From Tetrahymena thermophila SB210 (Eukaryota > Ciliophora > Oligohymenophorea > Hymenostomatida > Tetrahymenidae): a DNA stretch of 64,000 bases. The notes beneath the pieces were generated by a model that saw only the letters and a program-made list of their open reading frames with translations, did not search any database and was not told the DNA's origin. Shown here in pieces: positions 25,284 through 37,551 of this stretch (position 1 is the stretch's first letter; each line of letters opens with the position of its first letter). The position numbers were made by a program, and so were the translations under genes. Where the stretch lies: assembly GCF_000189635.1 (NCBI RefSeq), contig NW_002476054.1, positions 43,501 through 107,500 of the forward strand. The letters run 5' to 3'.

Positions 25284-26520
25284 TCAAGAATTTATTCTTG
25301 ATCCATTTAAAGTATTGATATAATTTGAACCCATAATTGATCCTTTAGAGGCTAACTTACTCATAGTTTTATTATTCATTACTTGTAATTTTGATAGCTC
25401 TTAGTTTTGCTTTACTTCAAGCTCATTCTTCATATTTTAAAACTTTTGCAATAACCTAATTACAAACAAAGAAATACATCAAATTATATAGTTCTATATA
25501 CTTAATTGCTAAAAAATTTACTTTTCAAGCTCTAACGTTCTTATTTTTATTTTTTCTTACAACGAATTTTCTAATCTAACTTAGAGCGCTTCCATTTCTT
25601 ACTTTTACTTTAAAACTATTTACTCTCTTTTCTTTTCAATTTTTTACTCATGAACTTTCACCCATTTTTCTTCTTCTTACTTTTCAAGTTTTGCAAGTCT
25701 TTCCTTAACTTCATGTGCTTCTCCATACCTGATAAATTAAAAATAATGAAATATAATCTATTAAATATTTTTTTTTGTGCTTACTTTTTGCATTTAATGA
25801 GATTTTCTAAAACAAATCTAAGATTCAATATTTCTTTAGAGTATTTGCATTTGCCAGGTTATATTTATTGTAGCTCCTATTCTTTAACTATAATTTCTTG
25901 CTAATGCTACTATACCATATTTTCTTCTAGTTATTTGAGCTTTTGAACATGCTCATCTATAATTTAATCCCAAATTTCATTAAATTCATTGAATTATTGT
26001 AAATTTAGTTGCTCTAACTCATTTATCTAAATATTTTAAAAAAAGTCTTTAATATTTACAAATATTCCGAAAAAAGTATTACTTCTTCTTTATTTTTCTC
26101 AACAACTGCTAAAGACCTATAAACTAATTCATGCTATTATAACTCTTCAATACGCTTTGTAACAAGCTCAGCTTCTTTAAAGTTTTATTCTTTTAAGCAA
26201 TTTTTTTCATAGTCTTGAAGTAGCTGACTATATAGATTAAAGTATAAATATTTTATAAAAAGAATGCTACTTATTTTACATATATTCTCCTATCTTAGAA
26301 GGATCAAGAGATTGATCAGCATCCAAGTCATTCTTTGAAGCTTCGTTATTGCCATTTTTTATAATAGAATCTAAATTAATTAAATAAAACTTTAACAAAC
26401 AAACTCAAGAATTTTTAATCTTGATTCATACTTTAAAGTATATTATTTTACAGCTTCACATTTTTAGAACTGCTATTACTTAAGTTCATCATTTTTTTCA
26501 GATTCTACTTAATTTATATT
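25284..26520 (-). CDS. Coiled-coil protein, unknown
   Basis: Minus-strand gene of several exons ending in TGA at 25286-25284. Introns include 26027-26082 (56 nt, phase 0), one near 26230-26280 and ones near 25740-25790 and 25445-25520. The translation is almost entirely Glu/Lys/Gln/Leu heptads (for example IEELQQHELVYRSLAVVEKN, EQKIEKKREQIVLKQKQEM, RTLELEKLLQKFQNMKNELE), so a long coiled coil is likely; the tail (KLASKGSIMGSNYINTLNGS) is not helical. This is the style of axonemal or basal-body proteins but no family signature was recognised. The 5' end is uncertain: coding-like sequence continues to about 26600 with no in-frame Met, so a first exon is missing from this model. Confidence 0.65.
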
Positions 26521-27905
26521 TACAAATTATAATATAATTAATTGTCTTTTATTTATATTCGTTGCTTTCTTTATTGTGATTAAAAATGAGTTAGATTTTA
26601 ATTTTAATTTTTTACATGAGAGCTAACTAATTAATTAATTGATTAAAATTTTCTAAATTTCTTACTAATTTTTTACAAATAGTATCAAAGCATATGAACC
26701 TATTATTTCAAAAACTAATGAATATATTTTTTATAAGTATTCCAACAGAAAATTTCAAAGAATACTACTAGATTTTCTAAACCTATGATTAGATTGTTAT
26801 TCTTTTTGTTAAATAATTAAATAAAATATCTAATTCCCATCTTAGATTTCATATATCTATTATTTTTTTTAAAAAATTATTAAATCTATGACATAAATGA
26901 AGTTATTTATAATAAATAAATTTTATTTAAATGTATCATAAATCTTAAATTAATCAAATAAAGTCTTTTATAAAAATCTTTACCTGTTTCTCCTTTCAAT
27001 ATAATAACACTAATTATAATTAAATAAAATTTTTATTCTTACAAATAATAATAAATTTTTAATATAATTTACTTAAAAAAGCTCTAAATTAATATAATTA
27101 AAAATATAATTCTTATGTTTATAGTCTATTTGAAGATAGATATATAATTGAAAAAAATGGATTTTCCAAAGTGGCTATTACTTTAATTTAAGTTAACAAA
27201 TTTAATTCTTTTAGTTTCAACGTTTGTCTCCATTAATATTTATCTCAAACTATTAATAATATTTTTGATAAATGTAATAGCTACAAGCTAATAATTAGGT
27301 TTGAGAATATATATTTTACAAATTAAAAAAAAAATATTAAATTTAAAAAAAGTAAATATCTCTTTATTCTCTTTTCATAAAAATTATTTTTATTTATTTA
27401 TTTATTTATTTATTTTTATTACTATTTTATTTTTAAATAAATTAAAAAAAAATATTCTTTTGATGATAATTAATTACTGAATACAAAGAATTCCATTAAT
27501 TTTAGAATAAATTGATTTTAATAGGAATATAAACTTACTTAAATATCAATTATGTTTCATGTTTGAGATAAATAGTATTTTATTGGAATAATAGATAGAG
27601 TGCTTTAAAAATGGCTATTACTTTACTTTAAAATTAAGAACTTCTTTTATAGGACTGTCTCCATCAATATCAACCTTAAAAGTAAAAATTATTCTTGATA
27701 AATATAATAAACACAAATGAATTATCAGGTTAGAGGAACATTAATTTATTAAATTAAAAACCTAATTAATTCAAAAACCAATTAGAAATGCAATTAATAT
27801 CTCTTTAAATAGTGTATGGATATTAACAAATAATTATTTTTAAATAATTAGATAAACAAAAACCATAAATAAAAATAAATACTAATTTTAATTTATTAAT
27901 AAAAA
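26521..27905. other. Intergenic, divergent, with a diverged direct repeat
   Basis: Likely promoters of the coiled-coil gene and the large LRR gene. Contains two related segments (27172-27305 and 27612-27735, listed separately) and a run of TTTA units near 27387-27412. Confidence 0.5.
27172..27735. repeat. Diverged direct repeat, two copies of about 130 bp
   Basis: Both copies open TGGCTATTACTTTA (27172 and 27612). They share later blocks: a TGTCTCCAT(T/C)AATAT core, TTGATAAAT with TAATA following, and an AATTA(T/C)CAGGTT-like end. They are about 440 bp apart. They could be remnants of exons (the reverse strand reads DIDGD in copy two) or simple intergenic repeats. Confidence 0.5.
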
Positions 27906-30900
27906 ATGAACTCAATAAGTGCTTTTATAAAGCTTCATTAAAATAAAAACCATTTTTCTATAACACCAAGTTTTTAAGATATCACAAAATATGATGAGTT
28001 ACAAAAAATCTTGAGCTAATAAAATGAATTTATGATTAAAATTAATTCTTGTTAAAATTTTGGGCTAGAAGGATATCAATCTTTAGAAAATTTAAACTAA
28101 GCTTTCGATTGCTTCTTGAATTTAAATAAAATTTCAATATTTGTTGGGTCAAATAATCTGATAAATGGAGAAAAATTAAATCTAATTACAAATGGATTAT
28201 CACATTTAATTTATCTCTAAGAGTTAAATTTATTCATAGGTGACCATAATTTAATTCATTCAGAAGGTGCTGTATAAATAGGCAGATCTCTAGGACTCTT
28301 GAAGAGCTTATAAAGATTAACATTAAATATTTAATATGCAAATTAGATTGGGTAAATTGGAGCTTAAGGAATAGCAGATGGGTTGCAGAATTTGAATATC
28401 CTCCAAGAGCTGAATTTGTTCATTGGTTATGATAATATCATCTAGTAAGAAGGTATGTAAAGTATTAGCAGGTCTATAAAACTCTTAACTAGCCTTTAAA
28501 AGTTATTTTTATCAATTAGTTCAAATAACTGCATCCAATAAATAGGAGCTTCTTCTTTAGGTGACGCACTTTAATCTTTAGTTAATCTTAAAGAATTAAA
28601 GCTGTAATTTGGCTCAAAAAATTTTATTGGATAGGAAGGAACAGTAAAGATAGGCGAATCACTTTCTAAATTAGTCAATTTATAGAACTTAAATTTATCT
28701 TTTGGTTCTTATAATAATTTAACAAGTATTGGTTTAGGTTCAATTGGAAAATCTTTAAGTAACTTAAAAAAACTTCAAAAGTTAAGTATAACTATATTAT
28801 CTAATAACAATCTTTTACCATAAGATGACTTTAAACTAAGTTTTGAATTTAAGAATTTAATTAATCTTGATGATCTATCTTTAACAATAGATTCTGATAA
28901 TCATCTCGGACACTAAGGTGCTTAAGCTATAGGATTAGGATTTAAAAGCTTAGTAAATCTTAAAAAACTATACCTTTATATAGGTAAAAACAATTTTATT
29001 AATGCTGAAGGTGCTACTTGGATCGGAGAAGGATTAAAATATATGTAAAATCTTAGATATCTCAAATTTTACATTGGTAAAAATAATAGCATTTCTAGCG
29101 AAGGAACTTTAGGGTTATTTGAAGGAATTTAAAATATGGAAAACCTCTTAGACTTAAGAGTAACTATTGTTTCAAATTACATTAAACCTAAAGGATGCTA
29201 AAGTATAGCCAAGTCTTTTAAGAAATTATAAAATCTCAAAAATCTTAATTTAATATTAGATTTTGACAATTATTTATTTAAAGACGGAACAATAGCTATT
29301 GGAGAAGGCTTAGGATACTTAATTAATTTAGAATCTTTGTATCTTCTTATAGGTTCTAATAATAACATAAAATGGCATGGTTGTATAGGCCTTTCTGAAG
29401 GACTAAAAAATCTGAGAAACTTAACAAAGCTTACGTTAATCATAAATTAATATAACAATATAACTTGGGAAGGAGCATAAGAATTAGCAGATGCATTGAA
29501 ACAGTTATAAAGGCTTTAATATTTAACTATTTCAATAGAAAACGATAATATCATAAGCTCTAGAGGGGCTAATGAAATAGGTAGCTCGTTAAAGAATATG
29601 AAAGATCTCATATCTCTTTCAATCAATATTGGTAAATCAAATCGTATTCTGTGTTAAGGACTTTAAGGTTTGGCAGATAGTTTTTAATATCTGAAAAAAC
29701 TCAATTATTTAAATTTATGTTTAGGCTTTGGAAATAATGTTCAAGCTGATGGGATTAAATTGCTTTCAGAAGGATTAGTGAAACTAATAAATCTGACTCA
29801 CCTTTCATTAGATTTTGGGAGAAATGAAATTGGATAAGAAGGCCTTTGTAGCTTATTCAAATCTATTAGAAGCTTGAAAAATCTATAGAAATTAATTATT
29901 GAAAATATATAAGAAAATATTCTATTTACCTCAGGAGAAGATATACAATAAGGTCTTTCACAATTGGTAAATCTAAAGTAATTATAACTATCAGTAGCAT
30001 AGAGCCTCTAACAATAAGTTTATAATCCCAACTAATTTTTTGGAAACGGAATTATGTTTTTGAAAAGTCTTTAGAAGCTTCAGTTAGTTTTAGGTCATGA
30101 TAACATTCTTGGCAGTGAAGCAGCAATTAGCTTAGGATAAGGTCTTGGGCATCTTATATAATTGATAGAATTGGTTTTACATGTTTAACAAAAAAATACT
30201 ATTCTCCCTGAAGGATCTCAGGCAATAGGAGATGGTCTATGCTGCTTAGAAAACTTAAGAAATTTAGATGTTATAATTAATGATGGAAATCAGTTAGGAG
30301 ACTCAGGTATTAAAGGTTTATCAAGAGGTTTTACAGGCTTGAAAAACCTTACGAATTTAAGTTTTATAATTAACGGATATAATTCGGTTTTTGAAAATGG
30401 TGCATATGGATTCGGCTAAAATTTGAAAAATCTCAAAAAATTAAGAACTTTAATTTTAGATTTTGGAAGAGGAAATAAAATAAAAGATTACGGAGCTAGA
30501 GGACTTGGAGAAGGGCTTATGAACTTAAATATGCTGATAGACTTAAATCTTACTATTGGGTTTGACAATTAGATAGGTTATTTAGGAGCTTAATGGTTAG
30601 CTGAGGGGATTTCTTGTCTCACATAGATTTAAAATTTAAAGCTAATTATCGATAATTCAAACTATATAAGTTGTTAAGGAGCCATAGCAATAGGAGCTTC
30701 TTTTAAAAATTTGCAAAATCTCTACTCATTAGAGTTAATAATTAATTCTCAAAATTACCTCCTAACTAAAGGAACCTAAGGAATAAGTGAAGGTATTTCA
30801 TCATTAAAGAACCTGGCCTATTTAGATTTAAAAATTAGTCAAATCAAAACTATTTATTAAGATTATAGCTAATGGGAATAACCCTAAGATTTTGATCATG

Positions 30901-32324
30901 TAATAGATTTTACATAAGAAAATTAGATTGGGTCAGAAGGAGCTATTGCTATAGGGAACTCTTTGGCACATTTAAATAATTTAATTTGGTTAAATATTGA
31001 AATAAATAATCCTAATAACGTTACTAATTAGGATATTGATTCTATTTTAAGCAATGTTAATAAATTAGGAAATCTCTCATTTTTCAATTTCAAAAACTAA
31101 TAAAAAACTCTTCATTTTAAAAAACCATCTAGTAGTTTAGCAAGTTATATCCCAAAATAAATAAATACAATTAAGCAGGATTGTATAGTTTAAGCTGAAA
31201 ATTAAATTTCACTGTAAGAACAACATTTTGAAGGGTTTAATTAATTTTTAGAATAATCACAAAATATAAGTTACTTTTAACTGAATGGCTTTATTTCAAG
31301 TTGCGATATATCTTTCGCTAAGTGGTTTTTTGAAAATGAATAAAAAAAACTACAATTTTTAGAGCCTTACAACAAACTTTTTGAAGAATACTGGCTTAAA
31401 ATTACAGATAAATAAGATAAAAAAAGCATCACACACCTAATGTGTAGTTTAAATTTCAGTTAAATTGATAATATGATTCAATTAGATAATCAAAATAATA
31501 ACATTTTTTATTTTTTAGATATGCTACCTTCATTTTAAAATTTAATTGAACTACAGATATCTTCAAATTTGAATTAATTAAATAAGAACTTGCAAAACGT
31601 ACTTAAAATAATATAAAATCTAACAAACCTAGCAGTTTTAAACTTGAGTTTACACACTAATTAATATGATGACGGAGAATTGGACTTTACAGGGTTGAGC
31701 AACTTAAAAAAGTTGACTAACCTGAAATTATATTTTATTCTATTATAAAGTTAAGATTAAGAAAATTTATATTAAGAACTAAAGAAAATAAAATAATTAA
31801 TTAGTCTTAAAGTTATTATTTTGAACTTTCATAAAACAAATGTTTTGAATCTCATTTAAGAATTAGAGTTTTTAAAATCGGGATAAACCAAATTCAATGA
31901 ATACTCTAATATAAGTTTTTAGAGAGATGGAGTTTATTTAAATGGATAATATACCACTCAGCTTACTAAATTAAACATTGAAAATTGGTCACAAGGTTAA
32001 TAATTTTTATCAAATAACATGTTTGAATGTTTTAAGTATCTAACTCATTTAAAAATTTCTTTCGATTATTAGTTTCCTAAACAAAACTTAGAAGATTTCA
32101 CAAGTAATATTCAGGGACTTAAAAGTTTGTAGGATTTATAATTTTCTTTCCAAATTCAAGCATAAGGTGGTGAGTTAGAAGATAGAATATTCATTTTAAC
32201 ATAAGCTATAAAAAATCTTACGAATTTAAGAAAATTAAAATTCTCGTTCAATGAATCTGAAGATGAAAAAAATTTAAAAATGTAAGTTTATAGGAAAAAT
32301 ATTAGGATTATAACTGTGAATTGA
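27906..32324 (+). CDS. Giant leucine-rich-repeat protein, single exon, 1472 residues
   Basis: One uninterrupted frame of 1473 codons with TGA stop; the ATG at 27906 is the first in frame. After about 70 residues the protein is a nearly continuous solenoid of LRRs with a period of about 31 residues. Typical units are GAQGIADGLQNLNILQELNL and GARGLGEGLMNLNMLIDLNL, of the pattern (E)GA..I(G/A)..L..L.NL..L.L.I....N.I. About 25-30 units can be counted, interrupted near residues 970-1000 by YQDYSQWEQPQDFDHV and again near 1070-1150 by a polar segment. Repeats in the last third are weaker. No signal peptide or membrane segment was seen, so it is probably cytosolic. The lack of introns contrasts with the LRR gene at 22128-24176. 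Confidence 0.93.
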
Positions 32325-32782
32325 TTGAATTATTAACTAAAAAAAAACAACAATTTCATCCTTTGTTTAAAATAGGAATTAAGAAAATGTTAATTAATAA
32401 TATTTAAATAAATAAAAAATTATTTTCTATTTATATAAAATAAACAAAAGAAAGAAAAAAATTAAATGTGAATATATATATTTTGATGTATTTACAAAAT
32501 ATGTATCTATGTCTGTATAAATATATGCATTTATTTTATTTTTATTTATTTATTTAATTTATTAGTTGGTTAGTTAGTTATATATTTATTTAGTTGACTA
32601 TATAATTTAATTTAACGAAAATAAATTTAAATTTTGAATTATTTTTACATTTTTCATGATTATTTTTTGTTTGTTTGTCTGTCTGTTTATTTTAATATAA
32701 AAGGTAGGGAGGTAGGTAAATAAATTAATAGATTGAGTTAGTTAGTTCAATTAATTAATTTCTATTTTGTGCTTTAAAATTA
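32325..32782. repeat. Convergent spacer with short tandem repeats
   Basis: Between two gene 3' ends lie runs of 4-base units: TTTA (32540-32560), TTAG with TTGG (32565-32580), TTTG/TCTG (32665-32690) and GGTA/GGGA (32703-32720), then GTTA (32738-32748). These are simple microsatellites. Confidence 0.7.
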
Positions 32783-35148
32783 TCAAATTGGACTTATTCT
32801 TCCCCTTAAACCAGCTATCCCTGGTGATTTCCATATCTTTTTTTATGCATTCTAATTTTATATAATTGCTCTTTTATTTTCTTCGTTTTTAATTGTCGGA
32901 GAATTACTTCTCGAATTGCTACCATTTCCTTAAATTCTTTTAGGTAATTTAAATTTAGTAAGATTATTCTATCCATTTCCTTTCTCTTAAGAACTATTAC
33001 TTGATCTTTCCTACAGCACTCTTTGATTAATTTTTTATTATATCGTGCTACTAGGTCTAATTTTTTCTAGAAAATAAATAATATTATTTACAAAAAAATA
33101 TCTTGAAAAAATAGTGATACTTTTTTTGTGGGTTGATGCTCTGTTGCTGTTAGGTGTAGTATCATAATAGTCAGCACTTACTCCTAAAGTTCTTCCTTAA
33201 GGAGTTCTTATTGAATTAGATCTCATCGAAGAAGAATTGCGGTTGTTTATTTAAGGAAGTTTATATTTAGGAGTATTGACTCCACTATTAGGAACGATAG
33301 TATAAGATTACTCAAACTGCTATGAATTATTTGCTTAGTTTCTACCTAATTTATTTCCTTTTATACTGTTAGTACTTGTTCTAATAGCACCTAAATTTTA
33401 TTAGCTTTAAGGATTAGGAAGTGATTAATAATTGAATTATTCATGCTCCTCTAGTGGTCTAATATAAACATTATTTTCAAACAAACCTCTTCTAGGTGGC
33501 TCTCCTCTCATACACATTTCTCCTTCACCATGCTATATTCCTCTTTCCCATTAACCTAATAAATAAATTTATCATAAAATATAATATTATTTCTTTATAT
33601 TGTAATTTACCCTTGTAAAAAGAACCATCAGTCCAATACATTTCTCCATACCCATTCCTTAAATCATCGAAATAATTTCCTTTGTAAACATTTCCTGAAG
33701 ACCAAGTAAAGACACCATAACCACATTTTTTATCATTAAAGTATTCTCCCTCATACATGTCACTATTTCCTGGCCCCCTTTTCCACACTCCATGTCCATG
33801 TCTTAAACCATTTTTAAAGTATCCTTTGAAAAAAGAACCATTTACCCAGTAATATTCTCCATAACCTTCTGGTTTTCCATTCTAATAATTACCTTTATTC
33901 AAATATATTTATCTTTTAGTATTTAATAAATAGAAATAATTAGATACCTATGTAGCTATCACCATTAGCAAACTTTTCTGTTCCTTCTCCATGTTTCAAG
34001 CATTACTTAAACTAGCCTTCATATCTATCACCTATAATTAAGAAAGTAAGTAAGTAAGTAAATAATTAAATGAATTCATTTTATTTTTGCTTATTTTAAA
34101 AAATTAATATACCATTTAGCCAAGTGTGAACACCATATCCATCAGTTTTACCAAATTTCCATTCGCCTATATAAGAATCTCCTTTGTTACCTCTCCAAAT
34201 ACCAGATCCATGTTTCATACCATTAATCCATTCTCCCTCGTATATTTCTCCATTAGCATATTTATATGTACCTCTTCCTTCAGGTTTACCATTTATATAA
34301 TATCCTAAATTTTAAAATATGTTAACATTTACTTCACTAAAATGAGCAATATTTACCATCATAAGTGCTACCACTTGGAAATATTTCATATCCTCTTCCA
34401 TGCTTTAAATCGTTTTCCCATTGACCTTCATAAATACGGCCGTTTTAATAAACCATAACACCTTTTAAATAAATAAAGTATTTATTTGTCAAAAAAATGA
34501 ACGAATTAGTTAATTAAAAACTGACCATTTCCATGTCTTTTAGAATTTAAAATAATTCCATAGAATACTTGTTATTTGTACTTTTTCATTTTTAAGTTAG
34601 GATCATTATTTAGTTATTCCATTGTAAATAAATCTCTAATGTTAAGTTTATAATTTTTAAAGAACTCAACTTAGCTATTTATATCCATATCAACAATATT
34701 TCCTTTGTTCTACAAGTTATTTGAGTTTTCATCTTTAGATATATTAAAAGTTTAGCCTTTCTTATAAAGTGTCTGACCATACTCTTTTTATTTTTAATTT
34801 AATATTGCTTAGATATTCGTTTTGTTTATTAAATTTAGCATTGTGCAAAAAAAAAATCTATACTATTATCTGCACCCTCAGTTGCCTAATGGGTATGATT
34901 GCCCATCATTTAAGTATCATTCTCTGTGCCGAAGCCATCAATACTTCCGCTCTTTTAAAAAACGCTATTTTAGTTAAAATTGAGCATTTACTAAAGAATC
35001 ATAATCTTATAATCAAATAGATCCGTTAGGATATGAATATATAAACTAAGATAAATAATCACTTTTCTTAAGAAGTGTTGTTGAACTAAAACATCCTTGA
35101 TTAAGTTTAGCTCTAATCATGCTATATTACATATTATTTTTGCTCCAT
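32783..35148 (-). CDS. MORN-repeat protein
   Basis: Minus-strand gene with several short introns; TGA stop at 32785-32783. The central part holds about 12 MORN repeats of the form (Y)EGxWxNGxxHGxGxxxxxxG, for example RIYEGQWENDLKHGRGYEIF, IYEGEWINGMKHGSGIWRG, SFFKGYFKNGLRHGHGVWK and VYKGNYFDDLRNGYGEMYW. MORN repeats bind membranes or lipids or act as rigid rulers in cortical and ciliary structures. The N-terminal region (about 130 residues) and the C-terminal 230 residues are low-complexity, rich in Asn, Ser and Gln. The start is uncertain: ATG 35148 is the likeliest, with one or two introns before the exon that ends at the intron around 34800-34860. Confidence 0.85.
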
Positions 35149-36671
35149 TTATTGTACTCTGTCACTAAAATATATCTATATTTTATTCAACAAAAGCTTA
35201 AATGTAACTAGCTATCTCTTTATTTGCAAATAAATAAAAATATCAGAATAATAATTATTCACTTAATATATATATTAACTCAAAAATCAGTAGTGTATGT
35301 TAGTGAATTATTTATGGTCATAAGAAAAAAAATCTAAATATTGTTTGAAGCATTTTAATAATTTAATTTTGTATAATTAGTTTATTCTTTTTAGAAACAA
35401 AATTGGATGATTAATATTTGTTTATTTCCTTAAATTTACAGCCATAAATAAAAAAGCTCATACTTTAGATAATGTTATAAATTTATATTAAAAATAAATT
35501 AGTTGTATTGAAAAAACAATTAGCTTTAGAAAAGTAAGGTAAATAAATCTAATCATTTAGATTATATTTATCGATTTAAAATTGACAAGACAGACTCTTA
35601 AATAATTCATTTTATAAAATTCAATTAAATAATTTAAATTAAAAATAAAAATATTTCTCAAAACTCTTTTTAAATTTATAAAATAATTAAATAAATAAAA
35701 TAAGAAAAGAAAGAAAGAAAAGAAACCATTATTTCAGAGCTTACTTTTTGAAGAAAAAAAATTTTTAACAAAATTGAATGATTTGATTTTGTAAAAGCCT
35801 AAGTAATTATTTATATACATAACTCCATCAATAGACCAATTTATAATTTTATATAAGCTTGATAAAACCAAATATATTATAAAATGTAAATTATTTCTTT
35901 AAAGCTAATTTAATTTAGAATGAGTGATTTTTTTAAAGGATAATAATTGAAAAAATATCTTTGATAATTTTTTAATTTAAACAAATAATCAATTATAAGT
36001 ATGATGAATAAGTGAGTCATTAGATTATGCAAAAACTTAATTTATTCTACATATAAATTTTCTTTCTAATATAATTTCATATAAAATTAATACATTCGAG
36101 ATTTATAAATAACTCATTTTATAAATCCCTAATAAAATCTTTAAAAAATTAATTTAATATAAAAATATTGCAAGAGAGCTTATTATTGAAAAAAATATCT
36201 TTGATAATATAGCTAGGATAAAAAATTAGTTTAAATTCATTTAAAAACAATAATTATTTGTGCTTAAAAAATATAATTGAGTTACTAAATCTATTTTTTA
36301 TTCAATTAAAAAAAATTCTTAATAAAAAATGAATAATCAAATAATAAGAAGCTGAATAAAAAGTAAACTAACTTTTTATATGGAATTATTCCATTTTAAT
36401 TAAATAATTAAAAAAGTAAATTTAGTTGTCAAATCTATATTTTTAAACTAATATACCTTAAAATAATAATAAGTAAATTATTTTTTGTATCCTGACCAGA
36501 CATTAATTTTAACTATTCATTTCTATACATAATGAATAAATAAACAAATGAATGAATAATTAATTAGATTTGATTATGTATACGTAAGTTATTTTACATC
36601 TACAAAACTCTTTGAAATACTTAAAATTAATATATAATTCATTTCTTTTATTCATATATATAATTTTTTTT
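35149..36671. other. Intergenic
   Basis: 1.5 kb of A+T-rich DNA between the MORN gene 5' end and the hydrolase 3' end. No ORF, RNA or repeat of note. Confidence 0.6.
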
Positions 36672-37551
36672 TCATTTAGCTTGAAGTCTTCTTTTAATTG
36701 TAGCAACTACAAAATCTCCTTCGTTTTGTGGAATCCAATGGTTTGATTAGACACCATAACACTCACAACCTTTAGTATTTTGTAAGTATTCAATCCATTT
36801 TTAAGAGTGGAATTAAAAGGGTTTCTTTTCACCATATATAAAAACAACTGGGATGTTTGGTTTGTATTTATAAAGGTAATTAGCTTTAGGACTGAATATG
36901 GAGATTATTGCATTAAATAAAAAGTAAACGTAAAAGTAGTTCCATTTATAATTAATGCGCTTGTGGTGTTCTGGCTAGTATTTAAAATATCCTTTAACAA
37001 CATGATCAGTAATAAAATTGCCAACAAAAGGGAGAATTAAACCTATGATAAAGGCTAAAGCTAGCTTAAATTAGTAAGAAAGAATAGCTTTCATTACTTT
37101 TGGACTTTTATCACTTTTTAATTAAAATAATATATAAATAAATAAATGTATAAAAAAAAGTAAAATTTCTTTACATCCATCCTGCTACATCAAGTGCTAT
37201 CATTTATTTAAAGTAACCTGGATAGTTTTTGTCAAGCATATAAGCAAGTATAGCACCCCAATCATGGGCTACTATGGTGATATCTCTCTACTTTATTTTT
37301 TAGTAAATATCAACTATTTCTTTGATTCTTTTCGTTACTTCAAGTTGAGTGAATCCAAATATTTTAGAATATTTTTCAGAATAGTTTGGATAGCTAAAGT
37401 TTAAGATAAATGCATCTTTATCTACTTTATTTGAAATTTCTTTCCATAAATCACTAGTGTCAGGATATCCATGCAAAAAGATGATTAAATTATTGCTATC
37501 GAAGTTACCAGATTCCTCAAAGGGTAAAATTTTTTATAAGTTTGCAGCCAT
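36672..37551 (-). CDS. Alpha/beta hydrolase, epoxide-hydrolase-like
   Basis: Two exons (37551-37175 and 37113-36672, intron 61 nt) give 273 codons with TGA. The oxyanion-hole motif HGYPDTS follows a short N-terminus, and the nucleophile elbow reads VAHDWGA. Asp (not Ser) at the elbow with the following Trp-Gly is the signature of epoxide hydrolases and haloalkane dehalogenases. The catalytic His lies in QSNHWIPQ near the C-terminus. The third residue of the triad would fall near VVFIYGEKKPF; an acidic residue is present but the assignment is unsure. A lid region lies between. No signal peptide. It may hydrolyse lipid epoxides, but the substrate is not known. Confidence 0.9.
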
